Shown: positions 17,714 to 27,641 of the stretch, piece by piece
How the letters are laid out: the number at the start of each line of letters is the position of its first letter
Position numbering within the stretch: the first letter of the stretch is position 1
Source of the DNA: Sphingobacteriia bacterium
Lineage (GTDB): Bacteria > Pseudomonadota > Alphaproteobacteria > Rickettsiales > 33-17
Assembly: GCA_017304685.1 (NCBI GenBank)
Contig: JAFKLR010000005.1
Span: 1 to 64,000 of the forward strand
Reading direction: 5' to 3'
Length of the DNA stretch: 64,000 nucleotides
Notes under the pieces: generated by a model
Told to the model about the DNA's origin: nothing
The model's input: the letters and a program-made list of their open reading frames with translations, nothing else
Databases searched by the model: none
Position numbers and translations under genes: made by a program

Positions 17714-18460
17714 TTAATTTTTTAGACTTCGGATAGCTCTCTTACATATATAATTAGTATATTTATTATTATCAAGTTGCCAGAGATGTACAAGATTTAA
17801 TACCCATTCCGGTTGAGTTTTTGATGCATCATTAAGCCAGTTCCCTACAGAATTTTGAACATACCGCGATGAATCGGCTTTAAGAAGTTCTAAAACAGGT
17901 AAACCTATGCTAGGATTTTGTTTTAAAATCTCTATATGCTTACACCATACACCTCTTGGCCTAGTAACTTAAGAAGCAAATCTTCTTATATTTTCATCAG
18001 AATTTTTACTCCAGGTTTTTAAAATTTCTATTGCTTCTATTAAATTCGAGCTTACTTTTTCCCTTACCCCAAGCCATGCCCATTCCCTTACACCGAAATG
18101 TTTATCTCTGGCTAATGGTTCTATTAATTCTAAAGTTTCTTTAATATTCAAATTTGGGATCAAAGCAATAATGTAAGCAACTATTCCTCTTCCTGTGTCA
18201 GATTTATGAGTAAGTAATTGTTCAATTATATCTTTTTGAAATTGCTCGTATAAAATTTGAGCTGCTAATTTCATTTTAGTAGTTATTCCAAGTTTTGAGG
18301 CTTTAAACACTTCTAAATTTTTTATATTAATATTCGGCACTACATATTTTAAAAATTCTGCAAAATCAATAGCTAAAGTTTCTTCTAAATTTCTTGCTTC
18401 TATCTCCCCTTTATTTAATTGTAAAATAAGTTCAGAGGTTAATTTACTTTGTTTTTTCAT
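17714..18460 (-). pseudogene. DNA alkylation repair protein (HEAT-like, COG4335 type) with one in-frame stop
   Basis: Members of this AlkD-related superfamily are HEAT-like-repeat DNA glycosylase or DNA-binding proteins acting on alkylated bases. Reading from 18460, codons 1-163 end at a TAA (17969-17971). The same frame continues without further stops for 84 codons to TAA at 17714. The signature HFGVREWAWLGVR and RRFAS lie before the stop. [30 protein letters not shown] and KRAIRSLKN lie after it. Relatives have Glu at the stop position (RRFASE), so a single GAA-to-TAA change explains it. The body is otherwise intact, suggesting very recent inactivation, readthrough or a sequencing error. 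Confidence 0.85.
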
Positions 18461-18658
18461 ATTTTCTAACTTAACTAAATTATTATTAATTAACCTTTTA
18501 GCTTAAAATTTATATGAATACACTATTTAATAATTTTAAATTATATTTCAATATTTTAAAATTGCAATTTTATTAATTTTAGATTAAAGCATATTTTTAT
18601 TTTTACTTTTAATTAATATTATGTTAATTTTACTCCTTAAATCTTATTAGAGGATAAA

Positions 18659-20347
18659 ATGTCATTATCTAAGCAATTAAACGAAAATAGTAGCCTCTTA
18701 AATGAAGATACTCAGGATTATTTAAGTGAGTTGCCTTCAGAAATTTTAGCTAAAATATTGGGCTATTTACCTTTTTCTTCAAATACTTTTCAAACTTCAA
18801 AATTGTTGAATGAAATTGGGAAATATTTAATTCGTGTAGAAGAAGCGTATATTAAAAATAACCCATATACTCCCTCAATATCCTTAAAAATTCTACAAAA
18901 GATTTATTCTGAAGCTATAACAGAAAACAATATAAATTTAATTCAGGATCTTATAACTAAAGGTTATCCTATGAACCACAGTGTAATGAGGTTTATTGAA
19001 AAAAAATATTATAATAAATATATAGCAAAACAAGATTTAAAATCGATAAGAAATTATATTTTAAACGGAAGTGCAGTAACTGATTTAGTTATAGATTTCA
19101 TTAATTCTCACCCTAGATCTAAATCTATAGATCAAGCAATTACTGCAGCCTATAGAGGGGATATAAAAAAACTAAATGAAATTTTAACTGCCCCTGATTC
19201 TTTTAGTAATGAAATACTTAATAAGCTTCGCAATTTCCAAGGTAAATGTAATCATAACAGACCTTTTACAGTGGTAGCAATTCAGTTACAATTATTAGAG
19301 CTTTTAAATAAAACAGAGTTAACTTTAGAAGATCTAGAGAAATTAGAATCTTTAATTAGTGAAAAGGGAGCTATCGTTGAACTTGATTCCTATAAAAATG
19401 TTTCACAAGATATAAAAAACGCTTTAGATGTTTATATAAATTTAAATACACAATTATGTCAAAATCTTAATCAAAATGAAGATTTAGTACGAGACTTATT
19501 GAGACAAGGTGCTAATCCAAATTCTAAAATGCCAAATGGGGAACCTTGCTTACATTTTGCAATTAATCATGGTTTAAATAAAATTGTTCATATTTTACTT
19601 AAACATGGTGCTAATCCAAATGTGGAAGATATTTTTGGCCTTAACACTTTTCCTTTGTATCTTGCAGTCCAAAATAATAATTTAGAAGCATTCAAACTAT
19701 TATTAAACCATGGAGCGTGTACGAGTAGTTGTATTGGGGGTATAGAAATTTTCAATGAAATCAGTTCCAACACAATGCGTGAATATATGAGATACTTTGT
19801 AAAAGAAATTAACATTAGTAATTTATCACCAGAATTACTTAACACCTACTTGATCTCATTAATTAAAAATGATGACGTTAAAACTTTCGAAATTTTAATG
19901 GAAAACGGTATTGATCTCAATTATCAAAATTTAAGTGGTGACACAATATTACATCATGCTGCTGAAAATGGAAAAGAAGCTATTGTAAGGAAATTACTCG
20001 AAGATCCTAATATTATAGCTGATTTAAAAAATAAAAAGGGTCAAACTCCGTATGATGTAGCAAAAAATGATAAAATAAGAAATCTATTACCAGGGTTAAT
20101 AACTACAGAACGTAAAATAATAAAAAAAGCAGCTGAAAATATTGTAGATTTTACCAATTCAACATTTAACTCAGCTCTTATATCTGTACGTTCATACTTA
20201 TATTCAATGTTAAGCTTTCCTATTCCTAATAATGTTGCCAGTAATAGTTTACCAACATCTAATGTAAATATTATTGAAAATACAGAATCTAATAATAGGT
20301 TAGATTACGAAGAAAAATCTAAAAATGAAAAGTGTAAAGAAAAGTAG
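18659..20347 (+). CDS. F-box-like and ankyrin-repeat protein, candidate host-directed effector
   Basis: The 562-residue protein has an N-terminal F-box-like motif (YLSELPSEILAKILGYLPFS, residues 21-40, extending to about 60). Ankyrin repeats cover about 270-480: RQGANPNSK, LLKHGANPNVED, YLAVQNNNLEAFKLLLNHGA, FEILMENGIDLN, ILHHAAENGKEAIVRKLLED and KGQTPYDVAKND. In eukaryotes F-box proteins bind Skp1 in SCF ubiquitin ligases while a second domain holds the target, and intracellular bacteria export F-box/ankyrin mimics. No signal peptide is seen. A purine-rich site (AGAGGATAAAATG) supports the start. A strong terminator follows. F-box assignment is by eye and needs a profile search; the ankyrin call is firm. 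Confidence 0.85.
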   Translation: MSLSKQLNENSSLLNEDTQDYLSELPSEILAKILGYLPFSSNTFQTSKLLNEIGKYLIRVEEAYIKNNPYTPSISLKILQKIYSEAITENNINLIQDLITKGYPMNHSVMRFIEKKYYNKYIAKQDLKSIRNYILNGSAVTDLVIDFINSHPRSKSIDQAITAAYRGDIKKLNEILTAPDSFSNEILNKLRNFQGKCNHNRPFTVVAIQLQLLELLNKTELTLEDLEKLESLISEKGAIVELDSYKNVSQDIKNALDVYINLNTQLCQNLNQNEDLVRDLLRQGANPNSKMPNGEPCLHFAINHGLNKIVHILLKHGANPNVEDIFGLNTFPLYLAVQNNNLEAFKLLLNHGACTSSCIGGIEIFNEISSNTMREYMRYFVKEINISNLSPELLNTYLISLIKNDDVKTFEILMENGIDLNYQNLSGDTILHHAAENGKEAIVRKLLEDPNIIADLKNKKGQTPYDVAKNDKIRNLLPGLITTERKIIKKAAENIVDFTNSTFNSALISVRSYLYSMLSFPIPNNVASNSLPTSNVNIIENTESNNRLDYEEKSKNEKCKEK

Positions 20348-20353
20348 TATAAG

Positions 20354-20385
20354 TTTAAAGGAGAGGTTTAAACCTCTCCTTTAAA
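20354..20385. terminator. Bidirectional rho-independent terminator
   Basis: A perfect 32-bp palindrome with arms TTTAAAGGAGAGGTTT and AAACCTCTCCTTTAAA lies between the convergent ankyrin-protein and lon genes. Its ends give U-rich tracts on both strands, so it can stop transcription from either side. Only 2 bp separate it from the lon stop codon. Confidence 0.85.
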
Positions 20386-20387
20386 AG

Positions 20388-22817
20388 TTAGTGCGTAATA
20401 TAATCTTCCAAATCATCACCGCTTCGTGGTTTTTTAGGAGCAAGTTCAGCAAGAAGCTCTGGATGATCAGAAGCAATAGGTACAAGTTCTTTAATTAATG
20501 CATGTTCAAAAACTTTCTCTACCCTTTCTACAGGAATGATCTCCAGAGTATTTTTAACATTCTCAGGAATTTCTGCTAAATCTTTTCTATTTTCTTCAGG
20601 TATTAAAACTGTTTTTATTCCACTTCTTTGAGCTGCTAATAATTTTTCTTTTAACCCGCCAATTGCAAGTACTCTACCACTCAAAGTAATTTCCCCCGTC
20701 ATTGCTATATCATGCCTTACTGGAATATTAGTTAATACTGAGACTATTGTTGTACAAATTGCAACACCTGCCGAAGGGCCATCTTTTGGGGTTGCACCTT
20801 CAGGTACATGAATATGTAAATCTTTGTTTTTAATAATTGAAGGGAGTATTCCAAAATCTAAACTTCTAGATTTTACAAAACTTAAGGCAGCTTGCGCGGA
20901 TTCTTGCATAACCTCACCTAATTTACCTGTTACTTTAACCGCTCCTTTTCCTGGGAACGTCACTGCTTCTATATATAGCAATTCTCCTCCTACTTCCGTA
21001 TAAGCAAGACCATTAGTAACAGCTATTTTATCTGCTTTAGTAACTTCAGTTTGTAAGAAACGTTTTACACCAGAATATTTTTCTAAATTTTCAGATGTAA
21101 TGGTAATATTTTTTACGTCTTTATTCATTAAAATTTCTTTTAATGATTTACGTGTAATTTTTGCAAGTTCCCTTTCCAGATTTCTTACACCTGCTTCTCG
21201 TGTATAACTTCTAATTAACTCAACTATTGCTTCACGCTTAATTTTCCATTCACCTGATTTAATACCATGTTCTTTGGAAACTTTAGAAATTAAATGCCTT
21301 TCAGCAATCTCTACTTTTTCTTCTTCAGTATAACCTGAAAGTCTTATCATTTCCATTCTATCAAGTAACGGGCGAGGCATATTAGTTGAATTAGCTGTTG
21401 CAATAAACATTACATTTGATAAATCAAATTCAAGCTCAACGTAATGATCAACAAAGGTTGAGTTTTGCGCAGGATCTAAAACTTCTAATAATGCAGAAGT
21501 TGGATCTCCTCTAAAATCCATACCGATTTTATCAATTTCATCTAGCAAAATAACTGGATTAGAAGATTTACTTTTCTTAAGAGCATTAATAATTTTGCCA
21601 GGCATAGCACCTATATATGTTTTCCTATGACCTCTAATTTCTGCTTCATCACGTACGCCACCTAGTGAGATTCTTGCAAAATTTCTACCAGTTGCTTCAG
21701 CAATTGATTTAGCTAAAGAGGTTTTACCAACACCAGGAGGACCAACTAAACATATAATCGGGCTTTTAAGTTTATCAGTTCTTTTTTGAACAGCTAAATA
21801 TTCAATTATGCGCTCTTTAACTTTTTCTAAACCATAATGGTCACGTTCTAAGATTTTTTGGGCTTTATCTAATTCAAGTTTTGATTTAGTAAGCTTATTC
21901 CATGGCAAAGCAAGAACAGTATCAAGATAATTACGTATTACTGATGCCTCAGCAGACATCATATTCATCATTTTTAGTTTTTTAAGCTCATTTTCTAATT
22001 TTTCTTTTGCTTCCCTTGGAAGTTTTGTTTTTCTTATTTGAGCTTCAAGAATTTTAACTTCATTTTTATCATCACCGTCACCCAATTCATTTTGGATAGC
22101 CTTCAATTGTTCATTGAGATAATATTCCTTCTGAGTTTTTTCCATTTGTTTCTTAACGCGAGACTTAATTTTTTGTTCAGCGTCAATTAAATTTATTTCT
22201 CTGCTCAAATATTTAAGAATTTCTTCTAATCTTTGTTTAATAAATGGAATTTCTAATAATCTTTGTTTTTCATCAATCGAAATAGGTAAGTTATAAGCAA
22301 CTAGGTTTGAAAGTTTTAATGCATCGGTATTTGAAGAGACAATAGCTTGTAGGTCAGGATTAACTTTACGACTATGTTTAGAATAATATTCAAAATCATT
22401 TTTAATTGAACGACTTAATGCTAACATTTCAATATCATTTTCGTCAGCATAATCATCTATTATTTCTGCTTCACAAAGAAGATAATTATCAGAGTTAATA
22501 TATTTTTTTACTTTAACTCTATTCTCTGCTTCTACTAAAATTTTAAGCGTGCCATCGGTCAATTTTAATATTTGAAGAATATTGCCTATAATTCCATAAT
22601 TATATAAATCAAAATTAGTAGGATCTTCAATACTTGGATCCTTTTGAGCTACAAGTATAATTTTATTAGCTGAGCTATTAATTGCATAATCGATAGCTTG
22701 AAGAGATTTTTCTCTACCCACATAGAGAGTTACGATAATTTTTGGGAAAATTACTATATCTCTAAGTGGTAAGACAGCATAAGGTTTAACATTTTGTTGT
22801 TCTTCTATAGTTTCCAT
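20388..22817 (-). CDS. lon: ATP-dependent protease La (Lon)
   Basis: Lon is a hexameric cytoplasmic AAA+ serine protease that removes misfolded and regulatory proteins. The 809-residue protein has the N-terminal substrate-binding domain (VLPLRDIVIFPKIIVTLYVG), a coiled-coil linker, Walker A GPPGVGKTSLAKS, Walker B VILLDEIDKI and the C-terminal protease domain with the Ser/Lys dyad (PKDGPSAGVAI; IGGLKEKLLAA). Length and domain order are normal. It lies 32 bp after clpX as the last gene of tig-clpP-clpX-lon and ends at a strong terminator. Confidence 0.99.
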   Translation of the reverse strand: METIEEQQNVKPYAVLPLRDIVIFPKIIVTLYVGREKSLQAIDYAINSSANKIILVAQKDPSIEDPTNFDLYNYGIIGNILQILKLTDGTLKILVEAENRVKVKKYINSDNYLLCEAEIIDDYADENDIEMLALSRSIKNDFEYYSKHSRKVNPDLQAIVSSNTDALKLSNLVAYNLPISIDEKQRLLEIPFIKQRLEEILKYLSREINLIDAEQKIKSRVKKQMEKTQKEYYLNEQLKAIQNELGDGDDKNEVKILEAQIRKTKLPREAKEKLENELKKLKMMNMMSAEASVIRNYLDTVLALPWNKLTKSKLELDKAQKILERDHYGLEKVKERIIEYLAVQKRTDKLKSPIICLVGPPGVGKTSLAKSIAEATGRNFARISLGGVRDEAEIRGHRKTYIGAMPGKIINALKKSKSSNPVILLDEIDKIGMDFRGDPTSALLEVLDPAQNSTFVDHYVELEFDLSNVMFIATANSTNMPRPLLDRMEMIRLSGYTEEEKVEIAERHLISKVSKEHGIKSGEWKIKREAIVELIRSYTREAGVRNLERELAKITRKSLKEILMNKDVKNITITSENLEKYSGVKRFLQTEVTKADKIAVTNGLAYTEVGGELLYIEAVTFPGKGAVKVTGKLGEVMQESAQAALSFVKSRSLDFGILPSIIKNKDLHIHVPEGATPKDGPSAGVAICTTIVSVLTNIPVRHDIAMTGEITLSGRVLAIGGLKEKLLAAQRSGIKTVLIPEENRKDLAEIPENVKNTLEIIPVERVEKVFEHALIKELVPIASDHPELLAELAPKKPRSGDDLEDYITH

Positions 22818-22849
22818 AAGCTACCTAAAATAATGATTAAAGAAAGCTC

Positions 22850-24145
22850 TTAAGAAGACTTAGGGGCCGATTTTGTAGTTCCCTTTTTCTTAACAGTTTC
22901 TGCACTACCGCTATTTACTAATATAGGTGTAGAATTCTGATTAACAACTGCTGAAGTAATAATTATTTTTTGTATGTCCTTAGAATTAGGAACCTCAAAC
23001 ATTACATCCATCAAGATTTCTTCCATAATAGCTCGAAGCCCTCTTGCACCGGTTTTACGTTGAATAGCTTTTTTAGCTATTGCGTCTAGTGCCTCTGGCT
23101 CAAAATCTATTTCTACATTATCCATCTCAAATAGTTTTTGATATTGCTTAATAATTGCATTTTTTGGTTTAGTTAAAATGTCAATTAAACTTGCTTCATC
23201 AAGATCATGTAATGTAGCAATTACTGGAAGCCTTCCTACGAACTCAGGGATCAAGCCATATTTTACTAAATCACCCGGTTCAATTTTAGGTAATATTTCT
23301 CTAGTTCTTGGAGTCTCTTTAGATTTAACAATAGCATTAAATCCTATTGATCCTTTATTTAATCTATCAGAAATAATTTTTTCAATACCTTCAAATGCTC
23401 CACCGCATATAAAAAGAATATTAGTTGTATCAACTTGTAAAAATTCTTGTTGCGGATGTTTTCTGCCACCTTGTGGTGGTACAGCAGCAATTGTACCTTC
23501 AACAATTTTTAATAGTGCTTGTTGTACACCTTCACCTGATACATCACGAGTTATTGAAGGGTTATCTGACTTACGCGATATTTTATCTACTTCATCAATA
23601 TAAACAATCCCTTTCTGAGCTCTTTCGACATTATAGTCTGCATTTTGCAATAATCTAAGGATAATATTCTCAACGTCTTCACCTACATAACCTGCTTCTG
23701 TTAAGGAAGTAGCATCTGCAACAGCAAATGGTACATTTAAAAACCTTGCAAGTGTTTGTGCAAGTAAAGTTTTACCGCTACCTGTTGGTCCAATTAAAAG
23801 AATATTAGATTTAGCTATTTCAACTTCAGAGTTACCCTTTTCAAGGTTAAGTAATCTTTTATAATGATTATAAACAGCTACCGCTAATGTTCTTTTAGCC
23901 TGTTCTTGTCCTATAACGTAATTATTTAATTCGTCATAAATCTCTTTTGGTCGTGGTAAAGAATCTACCTTTTTTACTGGCGAAACTTTATTTTCATCCT
24001 TAATAATATCTGCACAAAGGTCAACGCATTCATCACAAATAAAAACTGTTGGACCTGCTATAAGCTTTTTAACTTCATGCTGACTTTTACCACAGAATGA
24101 ACAATAGAGGGTTCCCTTCCCTTCTTTGTCATCTGATCTCGCCAT
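22850..24145 (-). CDS. clpX: ClpXP protease ATP-binding subunit ClpX
   Basis: ClpX is the AAA+ unfoldase that recognises substrates, unfolds them and threads them into ClpP. The 431-residue protein starts with the zinc-binding domain (CSFCGK ... CDECVDLC, about residues 15-40). Walker [16 protein letters not shown], Walker B YIDEVDKI and the ClpX pore and sensor motifs follow; IGFNAIV resembles the ClpP-docking IGF loop. A short Thr/Lys/Ser-rich tail ends it. It is 64 bp downstream of clpP, the standard arrangement. Confidence 0.99.
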   Translation of the reverse strand: MARSDDKEGKGTLYCSFCGKSQHEVKKLIAGPTVFICDECVDLCADIIKDENKVSPVKKVDSLPRPKEIYDELNNYVIGQEQAKRTLAVAVYNHYKRLLNLEKGNSEVEIAKSNILLIGPTGSGKTLLAQTLARFLNVPFAVADATSLTEAGYVGEDVENIILRLLQNADYNVERAQKGIVYIDEVDKISRKSDNPSITRDVSGEGVQQALLKIVEGTIAAVPPQGGRKHPQQEFLQVDTTNILFICGGAFEGIEKIISDRLNKGSIGFNAIVKSKETPRTREILPKIEPGDLVKYGLIPEFVGRLPVIATLHDLDEASLIDILTKPKNAIIKQYQKLFEMDNVEIDFEPEALDAIAKKAIQRKTGARGLRAIMEEILMDVMFEVPNSKDIQKIIITSAVVNQNSTPILVNSGSAETVKKKGTTKSAPKSS

Positions 24146-24209
24146 ATAGATGCCCCTTAATGTATTTAAAAAAATTCAATAATTATATTATATATTCTAT
24201 TTATATATA

Positions 24210-24848
24210 TTAAGCCGGATTTGATATTTCAAGTGGTCTTTTATCTACAACTTTATCAATTAAACCAAATTCTAAAGCTTTTTCTGCCGACATGAAATTA
24301 TCACGCTCCATATTCTGCTCAATTGTTTTTAAGTTTTGACCAGTATGCTTAACATAAATATTATTTAATCTATATTTAAGATCTAAAATTTCTTTAGCAT
24401 GAATTTCTATATCTGTTGCCTGTCCTCTAAATCCACCTGACGGTTGGTGAATCATGATTCTTGAATTTGGTAAAGAGAACCTCATTCCTGGCTCGCCTGC
24501 AGTTAGCAATAATGAGCCCATTGAACAAGCTTGACCAATACAAAGAGTTGAAACTTTAGGTTTGATATATTGCATAGTATCATAAATTGACAAACCTGAA
24601 GTTACTACTCCTCCTGGAGAATTTATATACATCCAAATATCTTTATCTGGGTTTTCAGCTTCAAGGAATAACAATTGAGCTACTATTAAGCTTGCCATAG
24701 TATCATGTACAGGACCAACTAAAAATATAATCCTTTCTTTTAAGAGACGTGAAAAGATATCATATGAACGCTCACCTCTGTGAGTTTGCTCAACAACAAT
24801 TGGTACTAAATCCATATATTCTTCAAAACGATTAATGATATCTGTCAT
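24210..24848 (-). CDS. clpP: ATP-dependent Clp protease proteolytic subunit
   Basis: ClpP forms the 14-subunit serine-peptidase barrel used with ClpX. The 212-residue protein shows the nucleophile serine in [14 protein letters not shown] and the catalytic His in [17 protein letters not shown], with the Asp further on ([12 protein letters not shown] region and beyond). The N-terminal axial loop [20 protein letters not shown] is well conserved. It sits 65 bp after tig and 64 bp before clpX on the same strand. Confidence 0.99.
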   Translation of the reverse strand: MTDIINRFEEYMDLVPIVVEQTHRGERSYDIFSRLLKERIIFLVGPVHDTMASLIVAQLLFLEAENPDKDIWMYINSPGGVVTSGLSIYDTMQYIKPKVSTLCIGQACSMGSLLLTAGEPGMRFSLPNSRIMIHQPSGGFRGQATDIEIHAKEILDLKYRLNNIYVKHTGQNLKTIEQNMERDNFMSAEKALEFGLIDKVVDKRPLEISNPA

Positions 24849-24913
24849 ACACTTTCCCTTTTATATGTTCTAATAACATACTATCATGCAAAAATTTTAT
24901 ATTCTATAAAATT

Positions 24914-26191
24914 TTAAAGTTTTACCAAAAATTCATCCATACTAATTGGCATTTCATTAATTTGAACTTGTTTCATAACATAATCAACTACTTTATCTTC
25001 AAGAAGTGAGTTTTTAATTTCATTAACAAGATATTGGTTTTTACTGTATAGATCTATTATTTGCATTTCCATACCTGGGTATTTTCTTGCTTGGTCAAAT
25101 ATCCCATTTCTTACATCTTGCTGACTAACATTAATATGATTATCATCTGCAATCTTAATGAATAGCAAGCTTAACAAAACCCTTCTACGAGCAAGCTTAT
25201 TAAGCTCTTCTTCACTTTCATCAACTTTCATAGACTTAATATTTTGTAGTTCTTGTTCTAAAAGTGTTGGAGGAACATCTTGATCTAACTTATTCATTAG
25301 TTTATCAAATAAATCTTTCTTACTAAAATTATAAGAGGAAGATTTTAAATCATTTTCTTTAGCAAGTTTAATTTTACTTTTAAATTCTTCTAGGTCTTTT
25401 GCATTTAAACCTACTTTTTTAGGAAATTCATCATTAAGTTCTGGAAGATCGCCAGGCACTTTTATTTCATTAATTGTAACATCAAATTCAGCTGGTTTTC
25501 CTGCCAAATCTTTAGCATGATATCCTTCTGGAAAAGTAACTTTTACAGTTTTGGTATCACCTTTTTTTAACCCAATTAATTGACTTTCAAAACCTTCAAT
25601 AAAAGATTTTGAGCCAATTTCAAGTTCATGATTTGATCCCTTTCCACCTTCGAATTCTACTCCATCAATTTTACCCACAAAATCAATAACAGCAATTTCA
25701 CCTTCTTTTAATTTATGAGATTTGCTTTCAACTGGAATAAATTCTCTATGATTTTTTCTAATATCATTAATAATATTTTCTAATTCTTTATCCGAAACTT
25801 CTACTTTATATCTATCAATACTGATTTTTGAGAAATCAATATTTTCAAACTCTGGGAAAATTTCAATATGCGCTTTAAAATTTAAATCTTTACCTTTTAT
25901 AAAGTTTTCAAAATCTAATTTCGGTTGTAAGGCAGGTTTAATTTTTCTATCTTTACAAATATCATCGATAGTTTTTGCTACTAATTTTTCTACCACATTA
26001 GAAATGACTTCATGTTCATATTTTGTACGTAAAATTTTAAGTGGAGCTTTACCTTTTCTAAATCCTGGAATAGAAACTGTAGGCTGAAGCTTATTTAATT
26101 CATCAGCAATTCCATCTTCTATATTTGTATATGGAATGGTAACATCAAATTCTCTGATTAAACCTTTGTTTTGAGTTTCTGTAACTTGCAT
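24914..26191 (-). CDS. tig: Trigger factor
   Basis: Trigger factor is the ribosome-bound chaperone and peptidyl-prolyl isomerase that meets nascent chains. The 425-residue protein has the ribosome-docking signature GFRKGKAPLKILRTKY (about residues 43-58), a central FKBP-like domain (GEIAVIDFVGKIDGVEFEGG ... KVTFPEGYHAKDLAGKPAEF) and a long helical C-terminal arm. The start is supported by AGAGAGGA 7 bases upstream. It heads the tig-clpP-clpX-lon set and follows a tRNA-Leu gene by only 57 bp, so it may be transcribed from the tRNA promoter. Confidence 0.97.
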   Translation of the reverse strand: MQVTETQNKGLIREFDVTIPYTNIEDGIADELNKLQPTVSIPGFRKGKAPLKILRTKYEHEVISNVVEKLVAKTIDDICKDRKIKPALQPKLDFENFIKGKDLNFKAHIEIFPEFENIDFSKISIDRYKVEVSDKELENIINDIRKNHREFIPVESKSHKLKEGEIAVIDFVGKIDGVEFEGGKGSNHELEIGSKSFIEGFESQLIGLKKGDTKTVKVTFPEGYHAKDLAGKPAEFDVTINEIKVPGDLPELNDEFPKKVGLNAKDLEEFKSKIKLAKENDLKSSSYNFSKKDLFDKLMNKLDQDVPPTLLEQELQNIKSMKVDESEEELNKLARRRVLLSLLFIKIADDNHINVSQQDVRNGIFDQARKYPGMEMQIIDLYSKNQYLVNEIKNSLLEDKVVDYVMKQVQINEMPISMDEFLVKL

Positions 26192-26248
26192 GCAATCCTC
26201 TCTTTATATGAGCTTTATAATTTTTAGCTTATAAAACTTAAAGTTATA

Positions 26249-26333
26249 TGGTGCGGATGAAGGGACTTGAACCCCCACAACTTTCGTTACAAGAACCTAA
26301 ATCTTGCGCGTCTACCAGTTTCGCCACATCCGC
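26249..26333 (-). tRNA. tRNA-Leu (anticodon UAG)
   Basis: The reverse strand folds into an 85-nt class II tRNA. The acceptor stem GCGGATG pairs with CATCCGC, followed by an encoded ACCA end. The anticodon stem CAAGA/TCTTG encloses TTTAGGT, giving anticodon UAG (reads CUA and other CUN codons). A short variable arm (TAACGAAAGTT) and a T arm GGGGGTTCAAGTCCC complete it. The D-loop and long variable arm are typical of leucine tRNA. It lies directly upstream of tig. Confidence 0.96.
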
Positions 26334-26354
26334 GTAATTTTAATAATTTGGATA

Positions 26355-26383
26355 TTAATAGCAAGGATTTAAGGACACTACAA
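26355..26383 (-). promoter_or_regulatory. Promoter of tRNA-Leu (and possibly tig-clpP-clpX-lon)
   Basis: On the minus strand TTGTAG (26378-26383) and TATTAA (26355-26360) are 17 bp apart, about 22 bp upstream of the mature tRNA 5' end. The position and spacing fit a tRNA promoter. Readthrough into tig is inferred from the 57-bp gap without a visible terminator. Confidence 0.5.
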
Positions 26384-26523
26384 GAAAAAACATGAGTAAT
26401 ATTTAAATTTTATTAATTCAAATATTTCTTAAATTTTTTTTATGAACACTTCGTTAAATGCTCTTTATGGAAGTTTTAGCTATCTTTTGTATAACTATTA
26501 TTAATTATAATAAGCCTAGTTTT

Positions 26524-27480
26524 CTATCTTTGTTGTGGCGTTAAATTATCTAATACGCTCTTTAGCTTTCCTTGTTCAGTAGAAGAATTCATGTAATTCC
26601 AATCTTTTACTTCTTTTAGTTGACCACGCGCTGCATATTTTTTTACTTTTCTTTCAATTTCAGTTCTAATGAATTTTGCTTTTCTGTCGAATGGTGAAGA
26701 TTGAAACTCTAATTCCACATTACTACTTAATAAATTTTTATGAGGATCTTTAAGGAGATTTCGCCCTTTTTTAATTAAAGCCTGAATGTCTTTATTTTGC
26801 TCAATAGGTTTATATCCTTTAAAAGAAGTGTATAACGCTCTAAAGGGCAAAACTGTAAAATAGCTTAAAGGAGTAGAAACAATTTGCATTGCCCCTTTAA
26901 CTATACTTAAACCACCTTCAATTGCCCAAGCTTTTAATATGTTAATATTTAAAGGTTTATACTCTATTCCTACCCTTACCCATTTTTCATTTTTATCAGA
27001 AGTAAAAAATTGCTTCTCATTCAATACATACGTAGGTAATATTAGTAAAAGTTCTCCAATACCACGTATAATATTTCCTAAACCATATAATGGCTTCATT
27101 ACTTCATATTTAACATATTTAGATGATTTAAATCTAAAACGCTCACCATTTAAAAAGTTTTGCAATCCTCTTTTTAAATCCTTTAAAGGTTGAAAAGAAC
27201 CTTTAATCATTTCTTTATCATCTTGTGGATAAAATTCTTCATTATAACGCCTTCTGTTATATAACGCTTTAATTAAAGAAGTTCGTTGAGTCGAATTTTC
27301 TAGTCCCTTTGAATGGTTAGCATAATGACTGATAAAGTCTATTGTGCCATAGTTTGCATTTTCTGGCTCAATACGCTTTTCTAATTTAAAAAACCAACTA
27401 ATTGTACTAGCTAAAAATTCAAAAACGCTATAGTAGCCTGTATTAATTTTCTTTTTTTGGTAATCAGTTGATTTAATCAT
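26524..27480 (-). CDS. Hypothetical protein, 318 aa
   Basis: I do not recognise this protein. It is basic overall, with a hydrophobic stretch near the N-terminus (YSVFEFLASTISWFF, about residues 18-32). Two Gly-rich amphipathic segments follow (LYGLGNIIRGIGELLLILPT and GGLSIVKGAMQIVSTPLSYF). Lys/Arg-rich flanks could place it against a membrane. No signal peptide, catalytic motif or repeat is clear. It lies between tRNA-Leu and rpsD, on the same strand but isolated from rpsD by a strong terminator. A lineage-specific secreted or membrane-associated protein is possible but unproven. Confidence 0.7.
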   Translation of the reverse strand: MIKSTDYQKKKINTGYYSVFEFLASTISWFFKLEKRIEPENANYGTIDFISHYANHSKGLENSTQRTSLIKALYNRRRYNEEFYPQDDKEMIKGSFQPLKDLKRGLQNFLNGERFRFKSSKYVKYEVMKPLYGLGNIIRGIGELLLILPTYVLNEKQFFTSDKNEKWVRVGIEYKPLNINILKAWAIEGGLSIVKGAMQIVSTPLSYFTVLPFRALYTSFKGYKPIEQNKDIQALIKKGRNLLKDPHKNLLSSNVELEFQSSPFDRKAKFIRTEIERKVKKYAARGQLKEVKDWNYMNSSTEQGKLKSVLDNLTPQQR

Positions 27481-27580
27481 TTTTAAACCTATCTAATATT
27501 TTTACATAATATAGCATAAAACTTACTAAAAAAATATCTTAATTAACATTTATTTAACAATTTTTAAATATATAATAAAA

Positions 27581-27612
27581 AAAGCCCTTAAGAACAAATA
27601 CTTAAGGGCTTT
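27581..27612 (-). terminator. Rho-independent terminator after rpsD
   Basis: Two perfect 12-base arms (AAAGCCCTTAAG and CTTAAGGGCTTT) flank an 8-base loop. On the minus strand the hairpin is followed by a long T-rich tract (TTTTTTTATTATA, continuing the arm). It sits 30 bp beyond the rpsD stop codon. Confidence 0.9.
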
Positions 27613-27641
27613 TTAAAATTTAATATGTAAACTTGTACTAA

